From Leptoclinus maculatus (taxonomy: Eukaryota > Chordata > Actinopteri > Perciformes > Stichaeidae): a DNA stretch of 64,000 bases. Positions within the stretch are counted from its first letter, which is position 1. Each line of letters begins with the position of its first letter. The DNA lies in contig JAVDOI010000008.1 of assembly GCA_032191485.1 (NCBI GenBank), forward strand, positions 22,143,049 to 22,207,048, read 5' to 3'. Below the pieces are notes generated by a model. It was not told the origin of the DNA. It made no database searches and worked only from the letters and a program-made list of their open reading frames with translations. A program made the position numbers and the translations under genes. This document shows, one piece after another, positions 25,503-50,960 of the stretch.

Positions 25503-28395
25503 TGTGTGTGGGTGGGTGAGTGACGAAGAGAGATGAGGAGTAAGAGCAGCATGTGTGTCAGTAAAGCAGAGTAGTGCGGTGCTGGTAGAATCTGTGGCTT
25601 GGTTGCAGCTGTAGAGGTGCTGCGCTTAGTGCTGTTTTTGATCTTTTTGGTTTCGCGGTGCAGATTGACACCGATTGAATGAGGTTGTTTTACTGCAGCT
25701 GCAGTAAGTGCTTATAAAGTATACACATTTACAGAAGGCGTGTGAGAGCATGCTCTGCAGGCCCCAGCTCGTGTGGTAGATTATGGGTGTGTGTCCCTTG
25801 GCACCACTCACTGTGCGTTTCCAACTCCAGCGTGGTTCATTGCCACGGTGTAACCAAAGACACCGATAAACACACGCATTCAGGCATGGACACCCGGTGA
25901 GCAAGCTGGATTTTTCAGTAGCAGCACTCTCCCTTAAAATAACACATTCATTCTCCACCTCTTTCATCACCACTCCCCAGAAACACAAAGCTCAACACTG
26001 ATGTAGAATCACAGGGAGCACAAGTCGGTGATGGGAGAAAACTGTGGGACAAACCTACCCGGGATCAGTTCATACTGGTGTTGATGATCGGGACACCTAA
26101 ACACGGCGTTGTTGATTTGTAGAGGTTGTAGCCTCTGAAGCCGATCCGTACTTTAAGGCTCACTGGGATGCTACAAGCTTTTCTTTTGTTTTTGTCGCTG
26201 GAGTGTCGTCGCGCTACACATGGTATTCTGGGCAGCCCTACTGTACTTATTGGCTCGCATGGATTTCATCAGAAGCAGTTGTAAACAATCACCCCCTTCC
26301 TTCCAGATACATTTCTCAAAGCAAGTCTCAAGAAGTGGGCCGTTAAGGAGCCCACAATACTCAGATGGCAGCTTTTAGTTCACGATTTCAAAGCCAGGCT
26401 TTTATTTCTGTGTCCATCTGACCTGTAGCAATACTTAATGTAATGACTAACCTATAGTTTCTTGGAAAGCCTGATCAATTTAAAAAAAGCTGACCATGAA
26501 ATTACAGCAACAAAAAAAGTAAACAGTCATGGTGACAGAATTTGCAGATGGCTCGGTTGATTATAGTTCTTTGTGAGTGGACCTATCACAAATGAAGAAG
26601 TGGTGATGCACTCAGTCATGTCTGTTGTACAACTTTACAATAACCTGCTACTGTACATGATTTGTGTTTTCCTCCTGGGCACATTTTTAACAAGCTGATG
26701 ATGCAAAACGAGCATGCACTCTATTGAAATGTAACATAGACCTAACCTCCAAAAAGCTGGCATTGGTTCTGGACTGTAGCATCTTTGTGCACTGTTTTAG
26801 TTTCTCCCTCAGCTTTGGCTCTTTGTTTCTCTCAAATGTGGTCAAGACGTACTAATCAGATTGGCCCCAGAAGCCATCTGTACTGATGGTATCACTCTGC
26901 GTGTGAGTGTTTGTCATACAGGAAATTGTGAAATAATCAGTTCCAACCAGCGCAGCTCTGTCGAAATTCCGATTGCAAGCTCACGTCTTGGTAGTAGATC
27001 TTTAATCCAACATATTAATCTAGGTCTTTGTTACTGTGGATTGTTCCTTAAATCCTCTGCTGTTTTAAGCCCTATTTTTTTTGAACAGTGCTCTGGCCCT
27101 GTATAGCTAGATAATATGATGTAAAGATATATAGACATTTAACACCATTTTGTTGTGTTTTCAGCCGATTCATTTCGGGTGGTGACTTAATTTATGTCCC
27201 TTAAATGTCCTCATGTCACCTGGAATATTCACATAATAAAAATGGCGTTTGCTGTACAGTCGTCGCCGTCTGAAATGCTGCTGCATCAGAAACCGGTCTA
27301 CCGAAGCAAAGCCTTGCTGCATTATCTCGCACTTCCTCCTGTGTGCTGCTATCAGCAGAGGACAGCCTGGGCTGGGCCTTGTCTCTGTGGATCTCACAGA
27401 CACATCAGAGCGCCATCCAAGGTTGTCAACCTTTTGTCCTCTCTCTCCTCGGCTCTGTGACCGACGCGCTGATCGGCTACGCAAAAACCTGCACTCTGCC
27501 AGCTGTGATATTGACTGAGCACAATGGCAAGAACCAGCAAATACATAGGAATACTGCACGGGTTTATTGACTAAGCATTGGAGGCTCGGAAGGAGAGGGT
27601 AGGGCAGAGGTGTAGACGCGTTAAATAAATCATGAAGCCCAATGTCAGTGTACAATCCTCTGGTTCATCAGTGAAGTGTATGAGTGGCGGACCCATATGA
27701 ACCCCTATGCTGGTTGAACGTGCATCGGCACTTCAATACGTGTATGAAATATCTGTCCTCACTGCGCTGCATTTTTCTAAACTTTGCTGATCTGGTCATA
27801 GGTCACACCTCTCACTGCCTCTTCCTCTCCTCTCAGTTCTCTTACTCACAGAACTGAACATCCAGTAACTTTAACTATTTTTCCTTTTTTTTTGCTGTGA
27901 CTGCAAAACGTTGCCAGCTGAAACACTGGGTGCTTTCACATCTTCAGCTGAAGAGGATTGTGATGGCAAAGCGCCGACCAATCATGTTTTTGTTTCACCA
28001 TTTCTGGTCCCCGTCTCTCTCCCCACATTTCCTGTTTCGCTCCGTCCTAAAATATGCAAGAAAAACATTATTTATCATTAGGCAGATCCCAGTGCTGTTT
28101 AATGACATAACTCCAACAACGAGCGCTTTAGCAGCGCTTCAGCTGTGACTCCGTAACAATGTATCTGGCCACTCTTGGTCCTTTTTGTAAATTTTATTTA
28201 TTGTATTATTTTGACTTTGATGAAAAAAATACTAAAGCGGTCTTTAGTCTTTAGTGATTGAATGAATCACGACTTCTCTGTCATTGCATTCTCTGTTTAT
28301 TGAAATTGAATGTGAACATGTATTAAACTCTCTCTCCTTCCTCTCTTCTCTCCCACTACTTGTTTCTTTTCTCCCTTCTCTTTTGCTCTCTCCAG

Positions 28396-28678
28396 GTTCT
28401 GTTGCATCAGTTTGGCCGTAGGTGACCCCCACCCCTCCGCCAAAATCCGGCTGTTAGATGTGACCACGAGGTTGATCAGGAGAAGCCACCATGTCTTAAG
28501 CGCAGATGGGCCCTCCGGAGCCCTGTTCCCCCACTCTGGACCGCCCACCCCTTACCCCATCCACCACCTCGCCCCTTCCCCCATCTCTATCCCGCTCCCG
28601 GACCTCCCTGCACATGCGAGGGACAGGCTCCCCAGCCCCGGCTCCCCGCTGGCACACCCCTCCCCTCCCCCCCTAGAG
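28396..28678 (+). other. rnf19a: rnf19a exon 2 upstream segment (5' UTR or N-terminal extension)
   Basis: From the acceptor at 28395 to the conserved ATG, the rnf19a frame has no stop (94 codons) and no ATG. The translation would be proline-rich (PSPISIPLPDLPAHARD). It is probably 5' UTR, but an upstream exon with an ATG could make an N-extended form. Human RNF19A itself has about 31 residues before MSLHRQ. Confidence 0.6.
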
Positions 28679-39959
<11,281 letters not shown>

Positions 39960-41089
39960 AATCTCGATTAAACATCTTTTCCTCCACTGAACTAATGATC
40001 ACAGCTTTCAGTTTAACCGTTTCCTTTTATTCCCTGAGTAAAACAGAGATCTGTGTGTCCACTGACGGCCAGACGGCTCTTTAATAGGCAGCCATGTAAG
40101 AAACATTAAGGTCGTGAACGCTGGTGTTTCTCCCTGTGCGACCCCGCCCGACGCTTCTTTCTTTTTTTGACAGTTCACTCACTCGCCACTTGTAACGGAG
40201 ACGGCCCACTGATTGGGTCGCTGTCCTATCGGTGTGCGTGGTTGTTCAAACAAAACCACTGTGCCGGTTCTTTGCTAGTATTTTTTTTGTTTGGGCTCCG
40301 ATGCGGATGCAACACCATGCGGGAATCTTAATGTTACAGCTTTCCAGAAGCGAACTCAAAACAGGGTCCAGGCAATATGATTCACTATTTCCTTTTGTTT
40401 TTTATTTCTCCCCTTCCAAATGTATTAGTAACAGAAGAACCTTTGTGTTCTTGTCTGTATTCATTTTTAGACTTTTTTCCCCCCTGGATATTTGTTTGAA
40501 ATGAACCCTCCAAGGTATAATTGTAAGGCCTGGGCTTAACATCCTACATCATTTTAGCGCTAAAACCAGCTTGTAACACAAGTGAGATTCTTTAGAATGA
40601 GAGATGATATTCTTATCGGCTCTCTCTAGTGACCACCGAGTTTACACCTGTGGCTGTTCTCGCCAAAAACCCTCAGTGTGTGTTTCTTTCTTTTTTTTTA
40701 GCGCTAAGATGACTGGGGAAACCCGGGCCTCGTTGGGTTTCTGTGGAAAGTGTGTGGTGATGTGTTGGGGGGGTTGATTTGAGAGAGCGGTCTCTGGAAG
40801 GCCACGGTTTTCAAAGATAATGCTGAAAGTCATTATATTAAGAAATTAACCAATGGGTTGGTTCAATTCTGTGAAATTGTATAAAAGAAAATGTTTTTGT
40901 CCTGTTCAAAGGTGATTTATTCAGGCTGATGGCCTCGCCTCACCGAGTAAGAGAGAGCTCTGATATCTTTCTTCGTTAACTCATGGTGCCTTCAAGAAGC
41001 TGTTTGTGTTCTCTGCGTTTGTCTCCACTGTGTCTTCACCACTCATTCTAGGTTGCAGACAGTCTTGTCTGTGTAGGAGGGACGCTCAT

Positions 41090-41091
<2 letters not shown>

Positions 41092-41148
<57 letters not shown>
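41092..41148. repeat. (CA)n microsatellite
   Basis: 57 bases of CA dinucleotide within the inferred rnf19a 3' UTR. Confidence 0.95.
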
Positions 41149-41149
<1 letters not shown>

Positions 41150-41911
41150 ATTCATACTGTGGTAGACATGGTAAATGAAGACTTTTCAATTGCCTACCAA
41201 AGACAGCACTCAGGCTCTTGTTAAATCTTATACCTTTGAATTGTCCCCCGTAGACCCAGTATAGCGCGTCCTTTTGTACACCGCGGGGACGAATGAGGAC
41301 CAGTCCCAGGACTGTGCGGACATACAGACTGCTGTTTTTCTACATGCGCCACAAATGCTACGCAAATATCCGAGGCCGGCGAACGGCCTCGAGGCACCTG
41401 CACTGTTACCTGTATTTCTTATAACATCGATGTTCTGCAATGCACAAAGTTTAATCGGGGTGGGTGTGTTGGTTCTGGGTTCCCCCTCCATGTTGATTTT
41501 TCCCGCGTTTCCCCGTTTGCGTTGCCGACCGGTGCTGCTCAGCAGACTTTGACTTCAAAATCCGTTTTCAAGCACTTGAGTGTGTGCTTTAAGCCTGTCT
41601 TCACTGCTTAGTAGTCGGCTCAGGTGAACCTCTACCAGGTAGGTGAAAGCACCTTGAATGCTATTTTGACCCATGTCTGTTACCGAATGAACACCGTTTG
41701 GTTCCTCCCCCACATTAAAAGCAAAATTACGTTTTTTTGTTCTCCCTCCTCGGGTTCGGTTACTCAATCCTTCACCAAAACTCCAGTTTCTTGATCCTAA
41801 TTTGAACACTAGTGCCAGATATAATTTGTAATTTGTGCAGAATGGCATACGGTATTTGTATATTTGTTTGGTAATTTGCTTTACTATATGCGTGTAAATG
41901 CATATCAGAAA

Positions 41912-41917
41912 AATAAA
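41912..41917 (+). terminator. rnf19a: Polyadenylation signal of rnf19a
   Basis: AATAAA within GAAAAATAAAAAAATC, followed by T-rich sequence near 41950. It is the most plausible distal signal before the convergent spag1 gene. Confidence 0.5.
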
Positions 41918-42262
41918 AAAATCTATATGAAATGTCGCTTCCCGTCCTGTTTTTTCCAGGTTCATGAAAATACTGTAAATAATTAGGGTGTTTCATTTTT
42001 ATTTTTTATTTAACTATTTCATTTCATCTCAGCACAGAGAAGAAAACACATTTTTCCAGTTTATTGAATAGCCCTCTGTGAATACTATACACATTTGTTT
42101 ACATCTCTACTGAAATATGATGCTGAAGAGAAACATGAAATTATTGTCTCACCCTGAACTTAATTTGGTACATTCATGTAGAATTTATGAACCATTTGAA
42201 AACAGTTTTTTTGATTCAGGCAGACGATTTTTGGATGACTGGAATGTACAATAATGAAAAAC

Positions 42263-42484
42263 TTAAAGGGACAGTTCACCCCTAAATCAAAAATACCTCA
42301 TGTAACGGCTCACAACTAGTTACTCCGTCATGTTTAGTTTTTCTCCAAAAGCGGAGTGCCCTACAGTCCCATTATATTGGAGACAATGCAGACGAGGCAA
42401 CTCGCAGCAAAGCACTCTGGACTGATAAGTAGCTCCACAGATAAGAGGACAAATATGTATTTTTTGGGTGAACTGTCCCTTTAA
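42263..42484. mobile_element. TTAA-flanked MITE with perfect 19-bp TIRs
   Basis: The 222-bp element begins TTAAAGGGACAGTTCACCC (42263-42281) and ends with its exact reverse complement (42466-42484). The TTAA ends suggest a piggyBac-type target site. It is non-coding and belongs to a type abundant in fish. It lies in the spacer between convergent rnf19a and spag1, where it may be part of either 3' UTR. Confidence 0.8.
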
Positions 42485-43639
42485 CATCGATAGAATGCCT
42501 TATATTAGCAAATCAATTTCATATTTTAAACGGTTACACGCATGTAGCTAAATTAATGCATGTATGATTTATGATGCACGAATCCAAACGATTAAACATT
42601 TTGATAAAAGCTACAGAGTGACATAAATATACACCTTTAGGAGTACTACCCCAAAATGAGAAATAAATACCCAGCCTAGTCTGAAATCTAAGGCACACAT
42701 CTCTGAAAGATGCTGCTTCTCTCCAGTGGGTACACATCTGCATGGCTGAACTGCTATGAGGAGGAATGTGCAGATGTGGTAAACACTCTGACGTCGCTCC
42801 TTATGGAGAAGGAAACTAAACACCAGCCTTGAGAGTGACTTGACATTAGAACCCGGATCTGCTAACTGCATAGCTGAAAAAACAGAAGAGAGTATCGGAG
42901 TCATGTAAGGTTACAAATTGTATTTTCTCCTACAACATTGTCAGTAGATATCAGTCCAACAGATGCTGTTCTCATACTGCACAGAACAACAATAAGATGT
43001 CATGCCTACATCTCCCACAGAGAACATGTGGTCATAATAAAACTGTCTTTATCTTTATGCTTTCAACCCACATTTGCTCTGTAGCGCTTGTTCCTTGGTT
43101 AGTTAATATTCAGCATGCACTGAATATCATTTCTGATCTTAGCTGTGTCGGACACAAGTTCATCTATCAAACGACTGATATCGAATTCTGACCGAACCAC
43201 CAAGCTCAGTTCTGGGATCGTGAGCCCGTCCTGAGCAGACTCCTGTGAAGGGAAACACTCGCCTGTAGCCTTACATAACATTGTACATTGGACCCTATTT
43301 ATCAATGCGCTAAAGTGAAAGGTCCATAGAGTCCCGCTGTCCGCCTGTTGTACAATGCAAATGGTTAGTGGTGGTACAAAAGTAAATCTGCATAGCAAAA
43401 CGTTCTGGAGAGAAAAAAATATATTCCTTATCCTGTCACTCAAAACGTACAGTGATCAGATCATTTACAGCACAGACCAGTGGAGTGACCGGGACTCAGT
43501 TCCGCTGTATTGCTTTGGGGCACATTCTGCAGCTTCCCGCCTTTTGTATACTCAGTTCGTGTGCAGTGTCTTTGCATAGAATCCAGGAGTTGTAGTGGCG
43601 CGGCGGCGCATGCAGCGGGGGAGCAAACGGGCGGGCGGG
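42485..43639. other. Spacer / spag1 3' UTR
   Basis: No coding sequence. The spag1 3' UTR must occupy part of this interval on the minus strand. No canonical minus-strand AATAAA was found close to the stop. The nearest clear TTTATT I noted lies near 42057, beyond the MITE. Confidence 0.4.
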
Positions 43640-46600
43640 TCAGATGTATTTGTTGGCCAGATTCTGAACATCGTTCTTAGTGAACTCGGAGCTCTGCACG
43701 GCAGACAGATGCTCAAACAGCTGGGTCATGTGGCGACGCTCATCCTTCTGCAGCAGCATCAACACAACCTGGAGAAAACACAGCATCATGTATCAGCTGC
43801 TGGGGACAAAGTGGACTAACAAATCAAATATAAAAGGCATTTTACCTCGACATATCCTCAAAGCTTTTGTTTTTTTTCCAAACCTATAAATGGGATGTAA
43901 TATCCGTATCTTACCGAGAACCTGTCGGCGGTGTGCAGATGGTTGAGGTGTCGGTAGACCAGGTTGGGGTCTTTCTCCAGGAGGTGGGAGTCCAGCGCCT
44001 GCATGACGAAGCCGATGGTGTTTCCATCCAGCTGGGTGCTCAGCAGCTGGGGGAGCATCTCCGGGGTCGTGGAGGCCAGCAGGTCAGCGCAGGCCGCCGT
44101 GTCTCCGCCGCAGCGAGCTGTGTTCAGAGCCTGGCCGAACTCGTAGGCGTTGGTCGGCCGGAGGTTGATGGCGGTGGCCTCTGCTCTGTGACTGCCCCCT
44201 GCGTCGGAAACGCTCGCCGTTTCCTCGTCGCCCTCAACCTTGAGAAAGATGAGAAGTGACTGACGCGGATTTACGACGGTAGACGTGAGAGAGTCGAAGA
44301 AGCTTTAGAGGAAAAACGGCAACTTTATGTGCATACTGCATTTGTGTGAACACACCAACTTTAACGGAATGAGAGGCCAGAAGGAAGTAGGCAGGTGTTG
44401 TTAGGCCGAGAGCCTCAGTCGATTATTCCCACTCTTTATGAATCCTTAGAATTCACCTTCTTTTGAATAAATTAATTAAATTAAATTAAATCAATTTGGT
44501 TTTGATACAGTGATCTAGTCTGAGGTATACTGGCTAGCAGAGCTGGAGCCATAACAAGCACTTCTGACTATGGCCACTAAACCAACCTCTCCACACATGT
44601 ATCTACCTCTGTGATGGGGACAGTCTTTCTGGGTTTGGCCGGTGAAGCGTCGGCGTTGGCCAGACTCTGTCTGAGCAGCACTGTGACCTCCTCCAGCTCC
44701 TTCTCGGCCTCCTGCACGTTGGGATCCTGCTGCAGCACCTCCTGCAGGTCGGAGCTGCACGCCAGGTAGTCCTGGTGGAGGGACAGACAATATACAGCTT
44801 CATGAATGCAACCAATATGTGCAAGTGGCATTCATTAAATGATTTGCCCCTGGTTTTAAATGAACACATTTCTTCCTGGGCATTTGTCATCGATGGCCAG
44901 CTCTCTTCACCTTGAGGCCTTTATTAGCCAGGGCTCGTCTGTAGAAGGCCTTCTTATTGGTTGGCTCCACTCTCAGTGCTGCGTCACAGTCCTGCTTGGC
45001 CTCAGCAAACCTCTCCAGCTTCAAGTAACACAGGGCTCTGTAAACACACACACACATCACTTGGGATTTTTACATTTGTCACCAGCAGCTAATTGGATGC
45101 ATGACTAAAAGCTATCACGAGTCTGTGACTCATCAGCTGTGAGTCAGATGTGATAATAAAGGCTGGAGGCATAGACTAGATGAGACACGAGATAGAATAG
45201 TTTAGCTTCCTTCATTAAAGGCAGGTTTGAAAAACACTGTAGGACCGGATCAGGCTGCACTTGACGGGCGGACAGCAGGACAGAGAGCAGGACTCTGGTG
45301 GACCAGAGGAGGAGGACTCTGTGTTTACATCATGATGCTTGCTGCTCAAGCACGGTCAAAGTTGACAATGATTTTCCTCATGTTGAATTTTTTATGTAAA
45401 GATGTCGACCATTGTTTTTGAATTGTTTTTGTTGCTGCTGTTTACATTCCTCCTGATTCAAATTCAAAACATGCTCGACAGGAATGTACCACTGTTCTTT
45501 TTGTTTGTCATGTGTTCGTTGTGTCTCAAATGGGCTGCAACTGAACTGCGTTGTGCGTCCCTGTGTTGCATAATAAATGATATATATATTTTTTTAAATC
45601 TAGCATATTCTTGCTAGTTTCTCAAGATTACCAACCCTAGCTTTAAATGTGTTCAGTGTTTTCAGTCTCAGCGTGTGTGTGTTTGCTCTGGTGTGGCTAT
45701 ACATACAATCGTTTCCACAGCAGAGCTCAACACATGAACACACAATAGGACACTGATCTTGTCAGCATCAGGGTTTCCTCTGTCACATGATCAACAATCT
45801 ACCTACCATTGTGAATGAGAAAGGGGGGAGGGGGGTCGTCAGCCCTGCCTGCTGCATGTACACTATGTCTCTTTAGGTGAGGATAATATGATAGTGGTTA
45901 TGAATGGAGTCGTGATGAACGGCGCTGAAGCAGGCAGCTCTGCCGTTCAGTTCCGACTTACTCAACAATACACGCTGATTTACTACCGGGGGTAATTAAT
46001 CAGTCTGTTTGTATTCATCCAAAAGGAACACGTTGATTGTTTCTGGGTGTGTTCTGACATTCCTGCTTTATATATTTAAATAAACCGCGGCGAGTATGAG
46101 GAACTGAAAGTGGAAGGGACCACAGCGGTGTCTGAGCTTGTTCATGCGGAGGCGGGACACAGCCTCTAACCTGTTGGTGTAGATCGCACACTCTTCCGGC
46201 TTTAGCTTAAGGCCTTTGGTGTACTTTCCCAGTGCGTCCTGGTATTGGCCCTTCTTCACAAACTCATTCCCCTCTTGCTTCAACGCCGTGAATTGGACTT
46301 CTGCTTTCCTCTCTGGAACACAAAGTAAAGTGGTGGTAAGCACTGAATCCACATTGACACTTGCAATACATGTCAATTGACCTCCCTTTACTTCTAAGAA
46401 AAGCTAACACAGGGGAAAATGCCAGTCTTCTCTGCTATAAAGCTTGAGGGTTAAACCCTTAGAATGAATGCTGTGCTAGCTAGATGTGATGCATGAGAGT
46501 CAGCAATCAGGCACGGTGTGGACGAAGGGCTAATCAATCTGCCTCTTCTGGGAGGAATAAGTGTGCCAGCAGGTCTATTCTTCCATTAGAGTTTAAAAAT

Positions 46601-49600
46601 AACAGCTGTGGCACAGCCCCGGAAATAGGACAAACTGCTTGGTCAGTGAGCAGAGGTGACACGTCCACTTCTATGAAGAATGAGGTCTTTAACATTCTCC
46701 TCCAACCTTCACCGCAGAGTGAACGACAAAGTGGAACAAGCTGAATTTTGGTGGTCAAAATGTGTCTATTCTCTTCTGTTCCTCTATCTCGATGTGAAGC
46801 AGAAGAACAATTCAAGTCCTGCATCGGAATGGTTACCTACGTAAAAGTATGCTATTTATTTTGAGCAAAATAATGCAAACTAAATTGTCGTCGTGGGTGT
46901 CGAACTGTTTTATAACTGGAAAATGATTATTGCTTTATGAGTCCTTAGTATTTTACTGTTGTAGTTGGTCGAGGTGGAGCTCAAAAATAATTTCATACAC
47001 TGTTATACAGCAGTCAAATCTACAACAAGGCCTCCTATTCTCTAAGATCAAAGTATGTTTTGTATGAAAAATGTCACTTGCAATGTGACCGATGTCAAGC
47101 AAACTTGTTTCACTACTTTAAAGGGAGAGTGTGGATTTTTTGAAGCGCGGTCGTATGAGGTTCTTATCCACAGTCAGTGTATTTCCTACAGTAATACAGT
47201 AGACCGTGTCAGAAGCAAAACATGTTTTATACAACTAAAAAATCATTTAGAATATTTTCACTGCTTTACTTTGCTGTCCGACTGCCCATTCCCGTTATTG
47301 TTTTTTAGGTGGGCCTTTCTTTAGGTGTTAGTTTTGCTGCTGCCCTCGTCCACAGCCAATAAATGGCTTTAATCCCGTGCTGGTACTCCTGTCTGACCGC
47401 CATCTACTGAAGCTAATGCACTGACTGTGGATAAGAACCTCATACAACCCCAATTCAAATAATCCAAACTGTCCCTTTAAGGCTTCTCACACTGTCATTT
47501 CCCAGCTCAGGGAGAAATATGGGCTTCAGAAACCACGGTGCCATCTTGCCCTCATGTCCCACTATTAATCCAGATGTTATAATAAGTTCAAGGTTACAAG
47601 GTTTACAAGGGAGCCTCAAAACACTGTCAGCATGTGACTTGTCGAGACTTATTCCACAGAATTCACACCAGTAAGTGTACAATCCTGTGTTTTGGGGGAT
47701 AAAACTCAACAAGACTTTCTTTTTTTTTAAACAGACCTGCTCGATCCTGGAGGACCTCTGCGCTCAGCGGCTCCTCTCTGTGGTGGTGCTGAGCTGACAG
47801 GGGGACCCGGGGAATGTCCGGAAGGTTCTCCCTCCACTCTGCACCGTCCTGCTCAATCAGCAGCCGGGTGATCCTGGAGGACGATCGGTCAATACGTGGA
47901 TGTTACACGGGCACACGAGTGGAATATAGTCACAAACACAGATATTAAAAAGGCTCACAGCATGCTTTTTTTCTTTTCTTTTTTCAAGCATCTTATTGTT
48001 AAATCTTGTAGATATATATGGAGTTTCTCCAATTGCATAACAGAGTGAGGACGTTGCCCTCTGAGAGCCATAATTAGCCATTAGCTGGAGCTGCTTTTGA
48101 ACACCAGCTAAACCTGTTAGCCACTAAGTAGACTTTGTGTGTTAGCGTATAGAAAATAAATCAAAATATGAGTATAATATTATACAAGGCAGTGATAACA
48201 TATCCAAAACACCTAATGATGTAGTGCGTCACCCAAAATTGAAAATGGATAGCAAGGACACTTTCATCATAGATCTCAGTCAATAGCTGCCATGGTCACT
48301 GTAACATTCAGTAAGATTCTGGGTTCATGGGGCCAATGAGACCATTCCACGTGAATAGGGATGTTAATCATCACTCCCTCCGTTTCTGTGTGTCAGCACA
48401 GGACGTCTCTGCGGCCTCTTAGCTCAAGTGCGAGGGGAAGACTAATACCTGTTGGCGCTGTCGTGCGCCGCCTGCACGCCGGAGTCTATCTGCAGGACGG
48501 TCTTGTAATCCACGTAGGCCTTCCGGTAGCGCTCCAGGGACTCGTAAGCCATGGCCCGGCGCAGGATAGGCTTGAGGGAGAATGACTGCAGCTCCAGGGC
48601 TCTGGTTGGTATAAATAGATGTGATGACACAGGAGCAAAGGATCAAGTCTGCTGCTTTTGCTATAGATGCGACTGTCTGAGTACTGCGACAGGTTTCAAA
48701 TCGGATGTGTTCTTGTGCTTATTAAGTATATAGTACTCATGTATTGGTGTACTGTTGTGTATGTGTGAGTAAACTGTTACTAAACTCTATCTTCCTGTTT
48801 GCCCTTGAAGCTGAATCTTAAGCAAACATACAGCGTATTGAAAGGCTTTCACATGGGAGGTTCCCTCAAGTTATCCTGAGTTCACTACTTATAAAACTTC
48901 TAAAGAGATTAATGGCAATCCCTTACAGCAGACCTCAGTGCAAATCCCCTCATAAAACAATAGCGATCTGCTAGTTTGGTCTGTTAAAGGATGTTAAATG
49001 ACTGCAAAACACATTGGGAAGCTGTGCTGGATTCTCATGGCACCCAGTGTAAATTTAAAACATTTGGATTGACACCCACAGCTAACATTACTTCCCACGT
49101 ATTCACACAGTATTACGAGATCGGTGAATAAAGTCTCTCACCTCGTGCAGTCCTGTATGCACTCTTGACTGTTGCCATCTTTAAGGTAGCAAGCTGCTCT
49201 GTTAGAGTACAGAGTACACAAATCCTCCGGACTATCAATCCCTGTGTAAAAACAGAGACACGACACAGAAACAGCATTATGTAACTGACCGATCCATACG
49301 CTGAAACAGAATGTCTGGAAAAGGGGCAAATATTTAAATAGGCTTTAAAGAACCCCTTGGCTGTTTTAAGTGTGGCTTTAAAAAGCCTGAGTGTGTTATG
49401 AATCATTCATAATGTTCAGAGGCTGACTCAATCAGTTTGATGTGTTCTGACCTGACACAGAAACACCACAGAAACACGGGCGTACTGCTCAACAAGGACT
49501 GGATTTGAAGGTTTAGTATCTGCTATGTAGTCACATTTTGCTGCTGTATACAGTATAGTGTGTGTGTGTGTGTGTGTGTTGGATAATGGAATCCTGTAAT

Positions 49601-50878
49601 GACTAAATGAAGAACTTTAGCATTAGAAGAGAGACTTTAATGGTGAGATACTAACCTAAAATGTCTCTTCTATGGCAGACTAATGAAGGCAAGATCATTT
49701 TTAAAGCTGAATTCACACACACACACATGCACACACACACACACACACACACATTTATGTGGCAACAATTCTATGTCTTCACACGCTCACTGTTCTTCTT
49801 GTTTGAGTAACTTGCATGTTTTTAGCCACGCTTGTAATCTGAGGTGTGAGGCTGGATGTATCAAACACTCTTTGTTGGGTCCTTAAACAGGCAGCAGGCC
49901 CAATACATCCTCATACACCGGCTGTTTTACCGCAGTAGCACAATAAGCTCCGGGGCTGACAAGGTGAAAAGGAAAAGCTCATCAAACGCCTTTCAGGACG
50001 TTCTTCTCCTCACACTTGCTCACACAGACTGCACACAGTGTTTTTCGCTACTCTCTCCAGTTTTCACCATCACTATCACTGACGCAGGCAAATCACGCTT
50101 ATACTGTGCATTAGAGACAAGAGCAGCATCCTTCTGCGTCACTAAATACAGTCAGCTTAGCGTGCCAACTCATCAGATGAAATCAGATTATGAATGATGA
50201 CACGGTGAGTTCAGGGCTGGTGATGTCCCAGCGACTGCTCCCTCTGTGAGGTTACTGTGACAGTGAAGCATGTACGTTAGTATGTTAGAGGTACAAAATG
50301 GGGCATCTGTTTACCAACCTCAACCAGCTCAGAGACCCTGTAAAAGACCGATTGAATGTATATATTATTGAGTTATGTCCCTTTTTGACAGACCACCACA
50401 TGTTTAAAGGGGTTCATAGAATCTATCCTTATCTCTGCTCTCAGCTCTATTCTGTCTGCATTACATGTAGCCCACATGGGACAGGTATGACGGACCTTGG
50501 ACCATGTCCAGTCACTTTCCACATGCAGCAGCACAGTGGGGCTAGTGGAGTACATTATAGCGGCCCAGAAATAGACAGAGAGAGTATGCTCGATGGTGGG
50601 TCAGCCTGACGGGCGGCAGTTTCTCTTCCTCCATCAATCTCTCACTTTCTCCCTCTGTGAGAATTATAGCTTGCGGTCCTACAGATTCAATTTCACAGAG
50701 AGTGGTTAGCTCATGTGACCTGGACAGACCTGAGCTGAGAGGCTTAGCACCAGAATGAGGCTGAAACAGAAACACTGTCCGTATACGCCACACGGGACAG
50801 ACACATTTTGACGCATCGGTGCAAAATCACTGAACACACAAACAAATGGCCCGACCTTTTGACTCCTGAACTGTAAAA

Positions 50879-50960
<82 letters not shown>

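Larger units (their letters stand above)
39960..41935 (+). other. rnf19a: rnf19a 3' UTR
   Basis: About 2 kb from the TGA at 39957-39959 to an AATAAA at 41912-41917. It contains a (CA)n array at 41092-41148 and no recognisable coding sequence. Alternative shorter ends are possible. Confidence 0.6.

Noticed and set aside
27170..27655. 161-codon minus-strand frame in rnf19a intron 1
   Set aside because: No domain, no splice context and no resemblance to ANKRD46 or SNX31. Length is within chance expectation in a 64 kb window.
28412..28414. Start of rnf19a at an upstream TTG
   Set aside because: It is not an ATG and is not supported by family alignment. The first in-frame ATG at 28679 begins the conserved MSLQKHRQ.
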